Notes: generated by a model from the letters alone, not told the origin. Positions 16,247 to 26,700 are shown, counted from the first letter of the stretch. The stretch is DNA of 48,679 nucleotides from Bacteroidaceae bacterium (GCA_017536695.1 JAFXGX010000006.1:1-48679); one strand, 5' to 3'. Made by a program: numbers and translations.

Positions 16247-16790
16247 ATCCTAACTGTTTTAAGCGTTCACGAATAGTCTGTCTGGCGACATAAAGATTCT
16301 TTTTTATCTTATCGGCCGACATCCCTGTTATCTGTTCAACCTCTGCCACTTCAAGCCCTTCAAAGTGACAGAGGGTAAAGACAAGCCTTTGCTTGGCGCT
16401 CAGCTTGCCGGCAAGAAGCCGGGCAATCCTTACCCACTCACTGCTCTCGAGAGCGCGATGCGGGTCAGTATCATTGACATAGTCGCGCAAAGTCTCTTCA
16501 TCGCCTGCGAGAGGCATGAAAGGCCTTGCACTCCTCAGGCGGTCAATACAAATGCGGGAAGCAATGGTGTATATCCATGTAGAAAAGCTGCAACGTCCCT
16601 CATATGAAGCAATGTTCTGCCACACTTTAATGAAGGTATCCTGCAAGGCATCCTTAGCGTCCTCATCACAGCAGAGCATCTTGAGCGATAATGAGTATAG
16701 CATCGGCTGATACGCCAACACCAATGAACGGAACGCAGCCCTGTCGCCAGCCTTACATTTTTCTATTATGTCATTGTCAACTTTTATCAT
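16239..16790 (-). CDS. RNA polymerase ECF sigma factor
   Basis: A 183-residue sigma-70 family protein of ECF size. Region 2 (FRSLVLAYQPMLYSLSLKML, then DAKDALQDTFIKVWQNI) covers roughly residues 15-80. Region 4 (SAKQRLVFTLCHFEGLEVAE, then helix-turn-helix and ARQTIRERLKQLG) covers about 130-180. It overlaps the following putative anti-sigma gene by 8 bases. The likely targets include its own operon. Confidence 0.9.
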   Translation of the reverse strand: MIKVDNDIIEKCKAGDRAAFRSLVLAYQPMLYSLSLKMLCCDEDAKDALQDTFIKVWQNIASYEGRCSFSTWIYTIASRICIDRLRSARPFMPLAGDEETLRDYVNDTDPHRALESSEWVRIARLLAGKLSAKQRLVFTLCHFEGLEVAEVEQITGMSADKIKKNLYVARQTIRERLKQLGYE

Positions 16791-16863
16791 CTTTCATTCG
16801 CTTACACCCTTTATACGGACAAGAAAGAGAAAAGTCTAAAAAACCGTTTGGATTTATTATAAA

Positions 16864-16889
16864 AATCAAACCTGCAGGCAGGTTTGATT
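16864..16889 (-). terminator. Terminator of the SDR gene
   Basis: AATCAAACCTGC and GCAGGTTTGATT form an almost loopless inverted repeat that folds with a short inner loop. On the minus strand it is followed by TTTTTATAATAAAT. It lies 25 bases past the SDR stop. Confidence 0.85.
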
Positions 16890-16914
16890 CAATAACAGTA
16901 AATAAAAGTATCTT

Positions 16915-17784
16915 TCAACCAAGACCATTCATCTCGGCAAAAATCCTGAGCCCGTCCATTGTGCTGCCGAAGCATATTCTGCCGCCCGAAGCACGGAAAA
17001 TTTTGTCGGTAGCCATCGCAAGGTTTCGTTCATGCTCGGGATAACGTTCATAATCGGGTTGAAGCAGGGGTCCCGACTGCAGACCCACCAGCATTTCGCA
17101 ATAGCAACAGGCAGTCTCATATGTGTCCATAGAACACTCTGCACCATAGTTGTAGACGCCACCGGGCAGAGTAAACGTAGCAGGCAGAAACTCCACGACG
17201 TCACGCGCCCAAGTGATTCCGCGGTACTCGCGTACAGGCAATACAAGAGGAGCATGTTCCTTTATAGCCTTTGCAATATTCAGCACAAAGTTCGCATGTA
17301 CAGGCATGCCGTCGCGCTCAATGTCATACATCCATGTCGCACGTAGAGCGACAGCCGTATGGCACAGTCCAAGAGCACGCTGCTCCGCCTCAAGCTTGTG
17401 CCTGCCATAGACATTCTCCGGCGCTACAGCCACATCCTCATCAAGCGGACCGCTCTCGCAGTTGCCGTTGTAGACCTGGTCACTTGAGAAGAATATGAAC
17501 TTAACACCATTACGTGCCGAAGCCGCCGCAAGACTGCAGACACCCTCTACATTCACGCGGTAGCTCTCCTCGGGGTGCTGTTCGCAGTACCATGTATTGG
17601 AGATTGCCGCCAGATGCAGAACCACCTGCGGAGCATTCTCAATGATATAACGCTCCACCGCCAGTGCGTCTGTTATATCCAACTCTGCATGCGACGGAGC
17701 AAGAATCTCAAACTCGTTTCTCCAACGCTCCACAAAACGGCTGCCTACAAAGCCGCCGGCTCCGGTTACTAAGATTTTTTGCAT
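16915..17784 (-). CDS. NAD-dependent sugar epimerase/dehydratase family protein (RmlD-like SDR)
   Basis: A 289-residue extended short-chain dehydrogenase. The Rossmann motif VTGAGGFVGSRF begins at residue 5, HLAAISNTW follows, and the active-site pair is Y-x3-K in YGRHK, with the SSDQVY segment typical of RmlD/NAD epimerases. Such enzymes act on nucleotide sugars; the substrate cannot be told. The frame extends to 17901, but the upstream part overlaps the terminator at 17872-17907, and MQKILVTGAGG at 17784 is the natural start. An in-frame Met at 17811 is an alternative. It is a single-gene unit. Confidence 0.82.
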   Translation of the reverse strand: MQKILVTGAGGFVGSRFVERWRNEFEILAPSHAELDITDALAVERYIIENAPQVVLHLAAISNTWYCEQHPEESYRVNVEGVCSLAAASARNGVKFIFFSSDQVYNGNCESGPLDEDVAVAPENVYGRHKLEAEQRALGLCHTAVALRATWMYDIERDGMPVHANFVLNIAKAIKEHAPLVLPVREYRGITWARDVVEFLPATFTLPGGVYNYGAECSMDTYETACCYCEMLVGLQSGPLLQPDYERYPEHERNLAMATDKIFRASGGRICFGSTMDGLRIFAEMNGLG

Positions 17785-17871
17785 GGTGTTATCAAGTATA
17801 ATTTCACTCATTTTGAGTATCATTCTGCTAAAGTAATAAAAATAAGACAAGTACAAAATGCTACAAATAAA

Positions 17872-17907
17872 AAATTCGTGCAGCAGATCAGTCTGCTGCA
17901 CGAATTT
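17872..17907 (-). terminator. Terminator of the BNR-TonB receptor operon
   Basis: AAATTCGTGCAGCAGA and TCTGCTGCACGAATTT form a perfect 16-base stem around a four-base loop. On the minus strand it runs into TTTATTTG after the T's of the stem. It lies 64 bases past the TonB receptor stop; a degenerate dispersed repeat (17935-17961) lies between. Confidence 0.9.
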
Positions 17908-17934
17908 CTTTATGAGTTATCCTTGGTATAGAAA

Positions 17935-17961
17935 AGATGCTTCGCGTTGCTCAGCATGACA
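17935..17961 (-). repeat. Dispersed short repeat, degenerate copy
   Basis: GATGCTTCGCGTTGCTCAGC followed by ATGACA is a reverse-oriented, diverged copy of the family whose consensus reads GTCATTCTGAACGNAGTGAA, then GAATCTC. Other copies are at 23267-23294, 23323-23354, 23696-23728 and 36711-36742. Confidence 0.65.
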
Positions 17962-17971
17962 GTCGACACCA

Positions 17972-20185
17972 TTACAGCGCATACGTCACACTCACAGTCA
18001 TGTTACGGCCGGGGGCGCTGATGCCGCAGCTGTAGGGCCGGTAGCGTCTGTCGGTAAGGTTCTCGAAGGTGGCATTCAACGAAAGGCCGCCGGCGAATCT
18101 GTATGATGCACGCAGGTTTAGCGTAATCCACCCCGGGGAGTAGGCGTTGCCCTCCTTGTCAAGGGCATAGAACTCTGTTTTCCCCTTCTCTTCCTCGGGC
18201 ATGTCATCTGCACTGCGCTCTGCCTGGAATGCAGTGAATGCCTCAACGGTAAGCCTGTCGCATTTATAGCCTACTGCCACACGCCCAAAGAGCGGCGCTG
18301 CATGGCGCGAGGGCGATGTATCGCCATTGTCAAGTTCTTCCCGACCTCGCTGCCAGTTAAGGCTCGCATTGGCATAGAACCACTTGGCAAAGCGTGCATC
18401 GACATTCGCCTGCACACCCCACACATTGGCAACAGCGGCATTCTGCAATGCCTGCACTTTACACTCCTCGCCACCGTACTCCATCGTGGGCGAACCGTCA
18501 AATGTGTAGTCGCGTCTCACTATTGCGTTATCCAAACGTGTATAATATGCAGTGACATCGGCTGTAAGGAAAGAACCGAAGCGCTTGGCAATGCCTATCT
18601 CGACATTATCGGCATATTCCGGCTTCAATGAGGGGTTAGGCACAGTGACATAACCGTCTACGCTGTCGAACAGTTTGCCCATGTCATCGACATTTGGGGC
18701 ACGGAATCCACGAGCATAGTTTACACGGAATAGCCACCCCGATGCCGGACGCCAGTTAAGCCCCACATTGCCGCTGACACTGCCTGCCGAAGCACTCTGT
18801 CGGGGAGCAAAAGGGATATCATAGCCAGCGGTTGAAAAATCATTCTCTATGAGGTAATAGTTGTAGCGCACACCTGCCGCCACATTCAGACGGTTCGTGA
18901 CATGCCAGCCGGCCTGCGCAAAGAGAGCGGCACTGTACCATTCGGCCTTTGGATAACGTGCAGCCATAGGCTCATCAACATCAGTAGTGATATCGGTTGC
19001 CACTCCTTTGGAACGCACGTTGTTTTGAACGTATTCGGCGCCATAGGAGATTGATAGTCCGGCAATAGGATTCTTCAGGAAATCAATGTTAGCGCTCCAG
19101 GCATCGACCTTCTCGCTTTGCGTCTCGCGCGTAGGTTTGTTCAGGTCACGGCTTATGCGGCTCTCCTCGAACCGTTGCAGCGCAAGGTCAATCCTCAAGG
19201 AGTCGTACACTGCACCGCCACCGGCATACTCCACACGCAGATGGTTCATAATCCACTTCTGCGGCCCGTAGTTCCACTCGGCGTAACGGGGAAGCCCGTC
19301 GCGCATACGCTGATGGCGGTCATAGCGCGAGTATTCCGATGTCTCGCTGAAATGGAAAGCATATTCAAGATTCCAGGCCGCACCTGGGGCGTAGCGCACT
19401 TTCTGCAGGAAATTATGCTGCGAATAGCCGCTGGGTGTCTGCCGGCGCTTATCACCGTTGGCTACAACGCGGTCCTCCACCTTTCCGTCGGCTGCGAATC
19501 CCGGAATTACGATATAAGGCATTATATATTCCTCGGGACCATGCAGACCTTGCTCAAGGTCATCGAAAGAGGATGCTGTGAAACTTGTAAGCAATGCCCA
19601 ACGTTTCCACCCCACTCCTGCATGCACATGCGCAGTAAGTTCATTGGACGCAGTTGCCGTGCGCACCGTTGCCGAACCGAACGCAACCGGTTTTCCGTTT
19701 TTAGACAGACATGGCTGAATAGTACTGAACACCATTGCACCACCTATGGCATCGCTGCCGTAACTTACCGCGCCCGGACCGAAAAACAGTTCGGTATTGC
19801 CGATTGTGAAAGGGTCGAGCGATATCACATTCTGCAGATTGCCGGCACGGAAGATTGCGCTGTTCATGCGCACACCGTCAATGCTGTAGAGAAGCCTGTT
19901 CGTGGCAAATCCACGTATCATGGGGCTACCGCCTCCATACTGGCTCTTCTGTATAAAGACCTCGCCGGTAAGCCCCAACATGTCGGCTGCTGTCTGCGGA
20001 TTGAATGCGTTAGACTCCTCAAATGAGAGACGTGTAATCTTTACCGGTTGCGACTCGTTGTCCTGACACCAGCGGCTCGCCGAGAAGACAAAGTCATGCA
20101 ATCTATGATGATACTCAAGACTCTCCTGCGCCGAAGCCGAAAAGAAAAGCTGCACAGACAACAATGCCACAAATGTGTTTTTCAT
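17972..20185 (-). CDS. TonB-dependent outer-membrane receptor, heme/hemoglobin type
   Basis: A 737-residue receptor with a signal peptide (LLSVQLFFSASAQ). The plug domain (about 60-160) contains SPMIRGFATNRLLYSIDGVR and GPGAVSYGSDAIGGAMVF. A 22-strand-type barrel follows, ending in VSVTYAL. FRAP (in YARGFRAPNVDD), the NPSLKPE motif and the NLTDRRYRPY…SAPGRN end are features of the hemoglobin/heme receptor branch. It lacks the carboxypeptidase-like N-terminal domain of SusC proteins. It starts 10 bases after the large BNR protein gene, so the two are co-transcribed and may share a substrate. Heme uptake is inferred from family style only. Confidence 0.88.
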   Translation of the reverse strand: MKNTFVALLSVQLFFSASAQESLEYHHRLHDFVFSASRWCQDNESQPVKITRLSFEESNAFNPQTAADMLGLTGEVFIQKSQYGGGSPMIRGFATNRLLYSIDGVRMNSAIFRAGNLQNVISLDPFTIGNTELFFGPGAVSYGSDAIGGAMVFSTIQPCLSKNGKPVAFGSATVRTATASNELTAHVHAGVGWKRWALLTSFTASSFDDLEQGLHGPEEYIMPYIVIPGFAADGKVEDRVVANGDKRRQTPSGYSQHNFLQKVRYAPGAAWNLEYAFHFSETSEYSRYDRHQRMRDGLPRYAEWNYGPQKWIMNHLRVEYAGGGAVYDSLRIDLALQRFEESRISRDLNKPTRETQSEKVDAWSANIDFLKNPIAGLSISYGAEYVQNNVRSKGVATDITTDVDEPMAARYPKAEWYSAALFAQAGWHVTNRLNVAAGVRYNYYLIENDFSTAGYDIPFAPRQSASAGSVSGNVGLNWRPASGWLFRVNYARGFRAPNVDDMGKLFDSVDGYVTVPNPSLKPEYADNVEIGIAKRFGSFLTADVTAYYTRLDNAIVRRDYTFDGSPTMEYGGEECKVQALQNAAVANVWGVQANVDARFAKWFYANASLNWQRGREELDNGDTSPSRHAAPLFGRVAVGYKCDRLTVEAFTAFQAERSADDMPEEEKGKTEFYALDKEGNAYSPGWITLNLRASYRFAGGLSLNATFENLTDRRYRPYSCGISAPGRNMTVSVTYAL

Positions 20186-20195
20186 AGTAATAGAT

Positions 20196-23100
20196 TTATT
20201 TTACCAGCAGTTTACCGGTCTTCTGATAGCCGGCTTCATCTGTCGCAAGGTAGAAATATATACCAGGTGTATATCCCGATGTATTCACACCGACACGCTC
20301 AGCAAAGAGTAGGTCTGCCACGACACTTCCTTTTGCATCAAAGACCTTCAACGAGACATTGCCGTCGAGGTTACGCTGGGTAAAGACAAACTCCTCGCCC
20401 GCCTTTACCACATTGCAGGCAAGCAGCAGTTCCCTACCATTGAGTACGGGTGCAACCGATGTGCCGTCAGGAACAGGCTTGCCGCCCTTAATCATCGCCT
20501 CAATGGTTTTTGTATCGCTGCCGCCTGGAGTCGTGACGGTCAATGTGATATCGTATGTCTGGTCAGGTTCTATTGTAATTACAGGATTGCGCGCTGATGC
20601 ATCGGATATTGAGAGCGGTGCCGGATTGATTGTCCATTGCCACTCGGCATTCTCCTGATTCACTATGCTGTAGCTGTCGAGCTGTATCGTGCGCGGATAG
20701 TTTGCCGAGGTATTGTCACCCGAGCCGGCATTCAGGATAATCGGCTGCGCAATGGGTTTGAACTGAGCATCGGCCAGTTCACGCTCCCATATTCCGTTAT
20801 TGGTCGCAAGACGTATCACACCCTCTTTGTAGAAAGGCAACATGCGGTTGAGATTCGCAACCTTCGGAAGACCTTCGCTGTAGTTCACCCATCCGTCAGT
20901 TGTATCATTCCTGTAAAGCACCCTGCCGCGAGGTGTCGTATACGACTCGTTGAGGTATCCCATTGTAAATGCTATAGCATAGGCCGCATTCTTATCGTTT
21001 CCTGTCAGGAAGAAACGGCCCACCTGATGAGGTTCGGGATTGCCGTCCCAACTTGTAATTGTAAGACCGTCATCCAGTTTCTCCCACGTCGCGCCATTGT
21101 CCACAGTGCGCCAGAAGCCCCCGGCATTGCCGTCACTTACCCATATCTCGTTCTCATTGCGAGGATGAATTCCTATTTTATAGTTTATGCTATGTGTCAT
21201 TTCATCGGGGATAGGACACTCGTTGAACGTCGTGCCCGCGTCAAGCGAATAGAAGAGACGTCCCCAGGTTGAAACCACAATCTTGTCGGGGTTCGAACGC
21301 GAAACAGAAAATGCCGAAATCGGGTTCTCAAAAGTATACACAGTTGAGAACGAGGCTCCATCATCGGTTGTACGCCACAAAGTCCTGTATTCTTCATCGT
21401 ATGTACCCTGCACAATGTAGAAGCACTGCGCATAGCGGGGGTCAAATTCAAAGCCTATACCATGCTGCGATGATTCCTTGGGATATGTCCAGTAGTCGAG
21501 AAACGGCACGAACTCATCACGCCAGTCATCGGGCATTATTACATTCTCTGAGTCGCTGAATGCCACCTTGCGCGGGTTAGAGAGGAAGACATAACCTGTA
21601 GGGCGCTCCGAACCGCGCATCGAAAGGGTCACACCATTGTAGCGGTCGAGCTGAGACATGTTTCCGTTGTGGTTACGACCACCGACCATCACATCCTCGT
21701 TCCACCCCTGGTCGAAGCCCCACATCTCCGAAGCGTAGAGACCATGGAGTTTGGGTTGTGCGTCGGAGAGGAAAAAATCATTGCTGTATATCATTCCGCC
21801 GTCGGTAGAAAGCCATGTATCTCCGGCGCCGTTAGTCTGTATGCACTGCATATCGCAATGCAGGTCGAAGCGACCATAATAACCGCCAATATTCTCAAGA
21901 GTCTTTCCGCCGTCGCTTGAGCGGTAAAGTTGTATTATTCCCACAAGCAGCAGCTCGGGGTCTGTGGCCGATGCTGTACAGACGAGGTCGTAGTATCCCT
22001 GTCCGCCGTTCTTGTCGACATGTTCCAGCTGTCCCACCGGGTCGGTAACGGTGAACGATGCACCACCGTCTGTACTCTTGTAGAGCAAAGGAGGTCCACT
22101 GAAATAGAGAGGACCCGGTTGCGAGAGATGATTTCTTCTACAGGCCCAAAGATAGAGATAATCGGCACCATCAGGAGCTTCGCTCAATCCGATGCGCGCG
22201 CTGATGAGCGGCTGGTCATCGAGCGTGAGAAGATTCCACGATGCACCGCCATCGGTGCTCTTGTATAGCTTCACGGTATAATTTTGCTCTATGGCAACAT
22301 AACATACATCGGGGTTCTGCACCGAGAACTTTATATCGAATACCATACCGCCAAGCGCCCACTGCCATGTTGCACCGCCATCGGTTGAGCGCCATAACTG
22401 TGCGCGGTCACCTGCCAGTATTATCTTGTCATCCGAGGGGTGGAACTGCGCAGAACTGGTGCGTGCATAGGTATTCTTTTCGGGAGTTATATCATCCCAG
22501 TTCACGCCACCGTCGTTACTTATCCAGAATACGCCACCTGCACCCACAAGCACGCGGTCAGGGTTACTAGAACTTACATCGATTGTGGTTATCTCGCCTG
22601 CCATCCACTCGCCTCCGTTGCAAGGACTCCATGTCTCGCCTTTGTCAATGGTGCGGAACACAAGACCCGTTTCCGAGCCGCAGTACAGCACATCGGGATT
22701 GGAACGCGAGGCCTTGAAACGCTGTATGTTCGCCTGGGCGGGAGAGAGCTTCTTATGCTGATAGTCATAGGTGACAATGGGCGAGATTACTCTCCACGGA
22801 GCGACAGTACCGCCATCGCGGACAGCAGCTGTACGCGCCCTTGCAGCACGCACCTCGGCAGCTGCACTCTTCACGTCGCTGTGGTAGAGCGATGCTGAAG
22901 GCAATCTTATCCTTCCATCGGGCTGCACAAAACGCGAATAGGCCTTCTGGAAACGGCGGAAATGGTTGACCACCTGCTTAGTCTCGGGGCTCTTGCGTCG
23001 CGCACCCGGATTGTCATGAAGATAAATGTTAAAACTGTCGACCAGGGCTCTATAATCAAGCCCTTCGGGATTTACCATCTGCGCCATCCAGGCTGGGGAA

Positions 23101-23225
23101 CCAGCCGGCAGATAATTGAGTTTATATGGAGTGAACAGAGAATCATGTTTGACGCTCTCCTGTGCACTCGCGCTCAACAGAGAGAGCGCACATATTGCTG
23201 TTATGAGTATTTTCTTTACTGTCAT
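20196..23225 (-). CDS. Large secreted Asp-box (BNR) beta-propeller protein with PKD and type IX tail (paralogue 1)
   Basis: A 1009-residue protein with a signal peptide (MTVKKILITAICALSLLSASAQ). After a conserved N-terminal segment (AWMAQMVNPEG … FVQPDGRIRLP), about ten Asp-box motifs of the form S-x-D-G-G-x-T-W follow, as in sortilin/sialidase propellers. A PKD-like domain (ARNPVITIEPDQTYDITLTV) and a C-terminal type IX sorting domain (GYTPGIYFYLATDEAG…KLLVK) complete it. Sialidase catalytic residues were not recognised. The open frame runs to 23345, but that part overlaps dispersed repeats, so I chose 23225. A CAAAAATA (TATTTTTG) box lies at 23252-23259. It is followed 10 bases later by the TonB receptor gene. 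Confidence 0.8.
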   Translation of the reverse strand: MTVKKILITAICALSLLSASAQESVKHDSLFTPYKLNYLPAGSPAWMAQMVNPEGLDYRALVDSFNIYLHDNPGARRKSPETKQVVNHFRRFQKAYSRFVQPDGRIRLPSASLYHSDVKSAAAEVRAARARTAAVRDGGTVAPWRVISPIVTYDYQHKKLSPAQANIQRFKASRSNPDVLYCGSETGLVFRTIDKGETWSPCNGGEWMAGEITTIDVSSSNPDRVLVGAGGVFWISNDGGVNWDDITPEKNTYARTSSAQFHPSDDKIILAGDRAQLWRSTDGGATWQWALGGMVFDIKFSVQNPDVCYVAIEQNYTVKLYKSTDGGASWNLLTLDDQPLISARIGLSEAPDGADYLYLWACRRNHLSQPGPLYFSGPPLLYKSTDGGASFTVTDPVGQLEHVDKNGGQGYYDLVCTASATDPELLLVGIIQLYRSSDGGKTLENIGGYYGRFDLHCDMQCIQTNGAGDTWLSTDGGMIYSNDFFLSDAQPKLHGLYASEMWGFDQGWNEDVMVGGRNHNGNMSQLDRYNGVTLSMRGSERPTGYVFLSNPRKVAFSDSENVIMPDDWRDEFVPFLDYWTYPKESSQHGIGFEFDPRYAQCFYIVQGTYDEEYRTLWRTTDDGASFSTVYTFENPISAFSVSRSNPDKIVVSTWGRLFYSLDAGTTFNECPIPDEMTHSINYKIGIHPRNENEIWVSDGNAGGFWRTVDNGATWEKLDDGLTITSWDGNPEPHQVGRFFLTGNDKNAAYAIAFTMGYLNESYTTPRGRVLYRNDTTDGWVNYSEGLPKVANLNRMLPFYKEGVIRLATNNGIWERELADAQFKPIAQPIILNAGSGDNTSANYPRTIQLDSYSIVNQENAEWQWTINPAPLSISDASARNPVITIEPDQTYDITLTVTTPGGSDTKTIEAMIKGGKPVPDGTSVAPVLNGRELLLACNVVKAGEEFVFTQRNLDGNVSLKVFDAKGSVVADLLFAERVGVNTSGYTPGIYFYLATDEAGYQKTGKLLVK

Positions 23226-23266
23226 GCTATCGATTGTTATATTCTGTTTTTCAAAAATAGGCATTC

Positions 23267-23294
23267 TCATTTTGAACGTAGTGAAAGATATCTC
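23267..23294 (+). repeat. Dispersed short repeat, forward copy
   Basis: TCATTTTGAACGTAGTGAAA followed by GATATCTC matches the family consensus. With the reverse copy at 23323-23354 it forms an inverted pair just upstream of paralogue 1. Confidence 0.7.
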
Positions 23295-23322
23295 TTTATA
23301 CGCGAATTTCATTGTATTTTTT

Positions 23323-23354
23323 GAATCCTTCGCTTTGCTCAACATGACAAAACA
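23323..23354 (-). repeat. Dispersed short repeat, reverse copy (left arm)
   Basis: GAATCCTTCGCTTTGCTCAA followed by CATGACAAAACA is the reverse orientation of the family. It is inverted relative to the copy at 23696-23728, and the two flank the tandem hairpin array. Confidence 0.75.
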
Positions 23355-23402
23355 GTGGTTGTAAATAACAAAATCGCGGATTTGTCATTCTATATTTGCA
23401 CT

Positions 23403-23692
23403 GTCATTGACTCGTTTTGCTTTTCGCAACCCAAACGGCATAACCTACGGCTATGCCACGTTTGACCTGTTGCTGCAAAACTCGCCGATAACAAAAAAAG
23501 GTCATTGACTCGTTTTGCTTTTCGCAACCCAAACGGCATAACCTACGGCTATGCCACGTTTGACCTGTTGCTGCAAAACTCGTCGATAACAAAAAAGGTC
23601 ATTGACTCGTTTTGCTTTTCGCAACCCAAACGGCATAACCTACGGCTATGCCACGTTTGACCTGTTGCTGCAAAACTCGTCGATAACAAAAC
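23403..23692. repeat. Three tandem ~97-base imperfect hairpin repeats
   Basis: Units start at 23403, 23501 and 23598, with periods of 98 and 97 bases and near-identity. Each reads GTCATTGACTCGTTTTGC… and carries a central GGCATA/TATGCC stem (first copy 23437-23442 and 23452-23457). An outer imperfect stem joins CGTTTTGC…CGCAACCCAAACG with CGTTTGACCTGTTGCTGCAA. The unit is AT-neutral and non-coding. The only long frame across it is a product of the repetition. The array sits between the two BNR paralogues. Confidence 0.92.
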
Positions 23693-23695
23693 GTT

Positions 23696-23728
23696 GTTTT
23701 GTCATTCCGAAACGAAGTGAGGAATCTC
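23696..23728 (+). repeat. Dispersed short repeat, forward copy (right arm)
   Basis: GTTTTGTCATTCCGAAACGA followed by AGTGAGGAATCTC matches the family consensus. It lies 3 bases after the tandem array and is inverted relative to 23323-23354, giving the block 23323-23728 a MITE-like outline. Confidence 0.75.
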
Positions 23729-23758
23729 AAGTTTTTCCATTTGTTTACTGTTGATATT

Positions 23759-26700
23759 TCACTTTATAATGAATTGCCCGAAGAATTTCTGCGTATCACT
23801 CTTTATCAAATAGATGTAAACACCTGCCGGCAGATTATCGAGATGGACATAGGCATTCTCCTTTCCGGCAGGGAGTGTCTCGCTGTGGAGCAGCTGCCCT
23901 CTCATACCATGCACTGTCAACGACGCATCCGTCTCAAGACCGCTACAGAAAATCACCAAAGGTTCGCCCTGCTCAAGCAATGCACTTTCAATACCGACCT
24001 CACCCACTTTATCTTCGTCGATACCAGTACTTCCCTCAATTGTAATCATGTTCTTTATAGTTCGCGATGAGGTTCCTGCAACTGTCGTTATCGTAAGAGT
24101 CACATCATAGTTACCGGGATTGCCGAACACCACGCGCGGGTTTCGCACAGTGGGGTCACTCACGTGCTGAGGCTGTGGAGAGAAGCTCCACTGCCAACGG
24201 GTATTCTCATCCTGACGCACGATACTGTAACTGTCAAGCTGTACTTCCTTATGTGGATTGGCAGTAAGGTTACCGCTACCGAGATTCAGAGCCATAGGCT
24301 GTGGAACCGCGATAAAATCCTGATGATAGAGAGGAGCCTCCCACAATCCCTGGTCAGTTGCCATGCGAAGCACACCGTTCTTGTAGAAAGGAACGACTTT
24401 CGAAATACGCGCACCGGGGTTCAGGCCGCTTGAGTAATCGATGAACTCACCCATGCTGTTGTCACGGAAATATACATTCGCACCGTCGTAGGTTGTCACG
24501 TAGCAACTGCCGAAATTGTCACCCACAAGGATTATCTGGTGCACTCTTATATTTGAAAGGTTGGCAAGGTCAAACTGCTGCCAGCTGTGTCCACCGTCAA
24601 AGCTCTCCACAACAGCGCCATACCTGTCATTACATATTACCAACAAATGGTCCTCGTCATTCGGGTCAACAACCACACGTGTAAAGTGTGTATAGTCATC
24701 TGTTATAGGGAACGGCTTTGTACACTCATAAAAAGTTAATCCGCCATCATCTGAACGCCACAGATTCCATGCGCCGACAATGTATATGCGGTCGGGGTCT
24801 GTACGTGCGAACTCATAGCTATAGAAATCCTCGCCGTCACTGTCGAACACCTTCTGGAACGATGCACCTTCATCATACGAGAGATAACCCTCCCACGTAT
24901 TTGTCATATCCTGCAGGAACACCTTGAGGGCATAGCGCGGGTCGGTAGCAATCTCGCCGTTTATGCGTAGCACCTCATAAGGTTTCTTCTCGGTAAACCA
25001 TGTACGGAAATCCTCCTCTATCGTACCGTCAATCTCGCGAGGCATTATGCGTGTGGAAGCATCGGTAAAATAGACTTTCCAAGGGTTGCTCTTCATCACA
25101 TAGCCTGTAGCAATCTCCACACCGCCCACATGTACGGTGTTACCCTCGCCATATGATGCCGCATGCACGACGTCACCGTTATGCCAGCGTCCTGCTGCCA
25201 TTACATCCTCGTTCCAACCCACTCCAAGGCCCTGATAGTCCGAGGCATAGATACCGTCGTAGCGGTCCTCACCTTTTGTCTCGAAAAAATCGCGCGAATA
25301 TTTGATGCCGCCATCGTTGCATATCCAGGTATCCCCGCATGGATGTACTGCAATATCCTGAATATCGCAATGCATCCAGTCGCTGCGCTGATAGCCTCCT
25401 ATACCGTGGTCGCGATAGTTGCACGTACCCTCCTCGGTGGAGCGGTAAAGCGATGTCAGGCCAAAAAGCACATGTCCGGGATTATGGGCCGATGCACCAA
25501 TCATCATATCAAAATATCCTTGCCCCCCCGCACTGTCCATTATAGGAGAGAACGTGTTGTCCCAATGCCACTCGCCTTTGTTTACAGTCTTATCTTCCCA
25601 ACTATCCCCGGCATCCTTTGATAGCAGGATGAACGGTTCTCCCTTGCCACCTTGCGGCCCGCCGTCATATCCCCATGAGTCGCATGTCACAAGTGCATAG
25701 AGATAATCCTCCCCACCAGGGGCCCGGCTCACTGCAAGACGTCCGCATATCATCATCGACACAGGAAGCTCTCTCTGCTGCCAACTGTAACCGCCGTCTC
25801 CCGAAACATATATACTGGCCCATGGACCTACCGGTTCACGACGTACCAAATAAATACGTTCCGGATTGTCCGGCTGAAGTTCATGGTCGAAACAGATTCC
25901 TTTCAAAGTACATGTAAAACTTTCCCCACCGTCATTGGAAATGTAAAATCCACTGCCCAATTTATCTTCGTGCTTGCTTCCGGCCGAAGCTGTAATGTTA
26001 TCTCTATTCTCCGGGTTTATACGTATAGAATTCACGCGGCTTGTAATTCCGGCGCACCGCAACCAGGTTTCACCACCGTCGGTAGTTTTCCATAACCAAG
26101 GGCCGCCACCTACATAAACAATATCATCATCTACCGGGTCTATCGCTATACTATATATTGAGCCACCGAAATTATGCTGCGGAGCACAAGGCTGCCATGT
26201 CTGTCCATGATCCGTTGTCTTGAACACGACGCCCGATTCTGTTCCACAATAAAGCGTTGCACTATCACTCAGGCTCACATCAATGCGGAATACGCACACC
26301 TGTGAATCCTTGCGTTTGACCTCTCCGTTCTTGTGCTCGTAAGTTCGGTTCGGGCCAATATTCCGCCAAAGAAGCTCATCTGCCTTCGCATCACGTTCCG
26401 TCACACGGCTGTTCATAGAGTCTACTTTAGCGGCGAACTGCTGAATAGCAGGCAAGACAATGCTGCCGTCGGGTGCCACATACTTGCGGTAGGCTGCCAT
26501 CCAACGCCGATAGAAATTGAATGCCGGCTTGTGGTCTACGGTCTTTACCCGGACATCCACATCCGACGCACGCCACTCGTTGAAAAGTCGTTGCATCTCA
26601 TTGAAATTCACACCCGAAGGGTTCTTGACAATCCGTTTCATCCATTCGGGTGCGTTCAATGGCAGAGGTTCCCGAAAATAAGGGTCGAATGTATTAGGTT

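Noticed and set aside
20359-22898. Plus-strand open frames antisense to the BNR protein
   Set aside because: They are fragmentary, unlike known proteins and antisense to a well-supported gene.
23404-23592. Minus-strand open frame of 62 codons in the hairpin array
   Set aside because: It is repeated word for word with the 97-base units, has no start context and consists of the tandem repeat itself; no independent coding signal.
23403-23692. CRISPR array
   Set aside because: There are only three units, adjacent without spacers, of ~97 bases each, and no cas genes are in the window.
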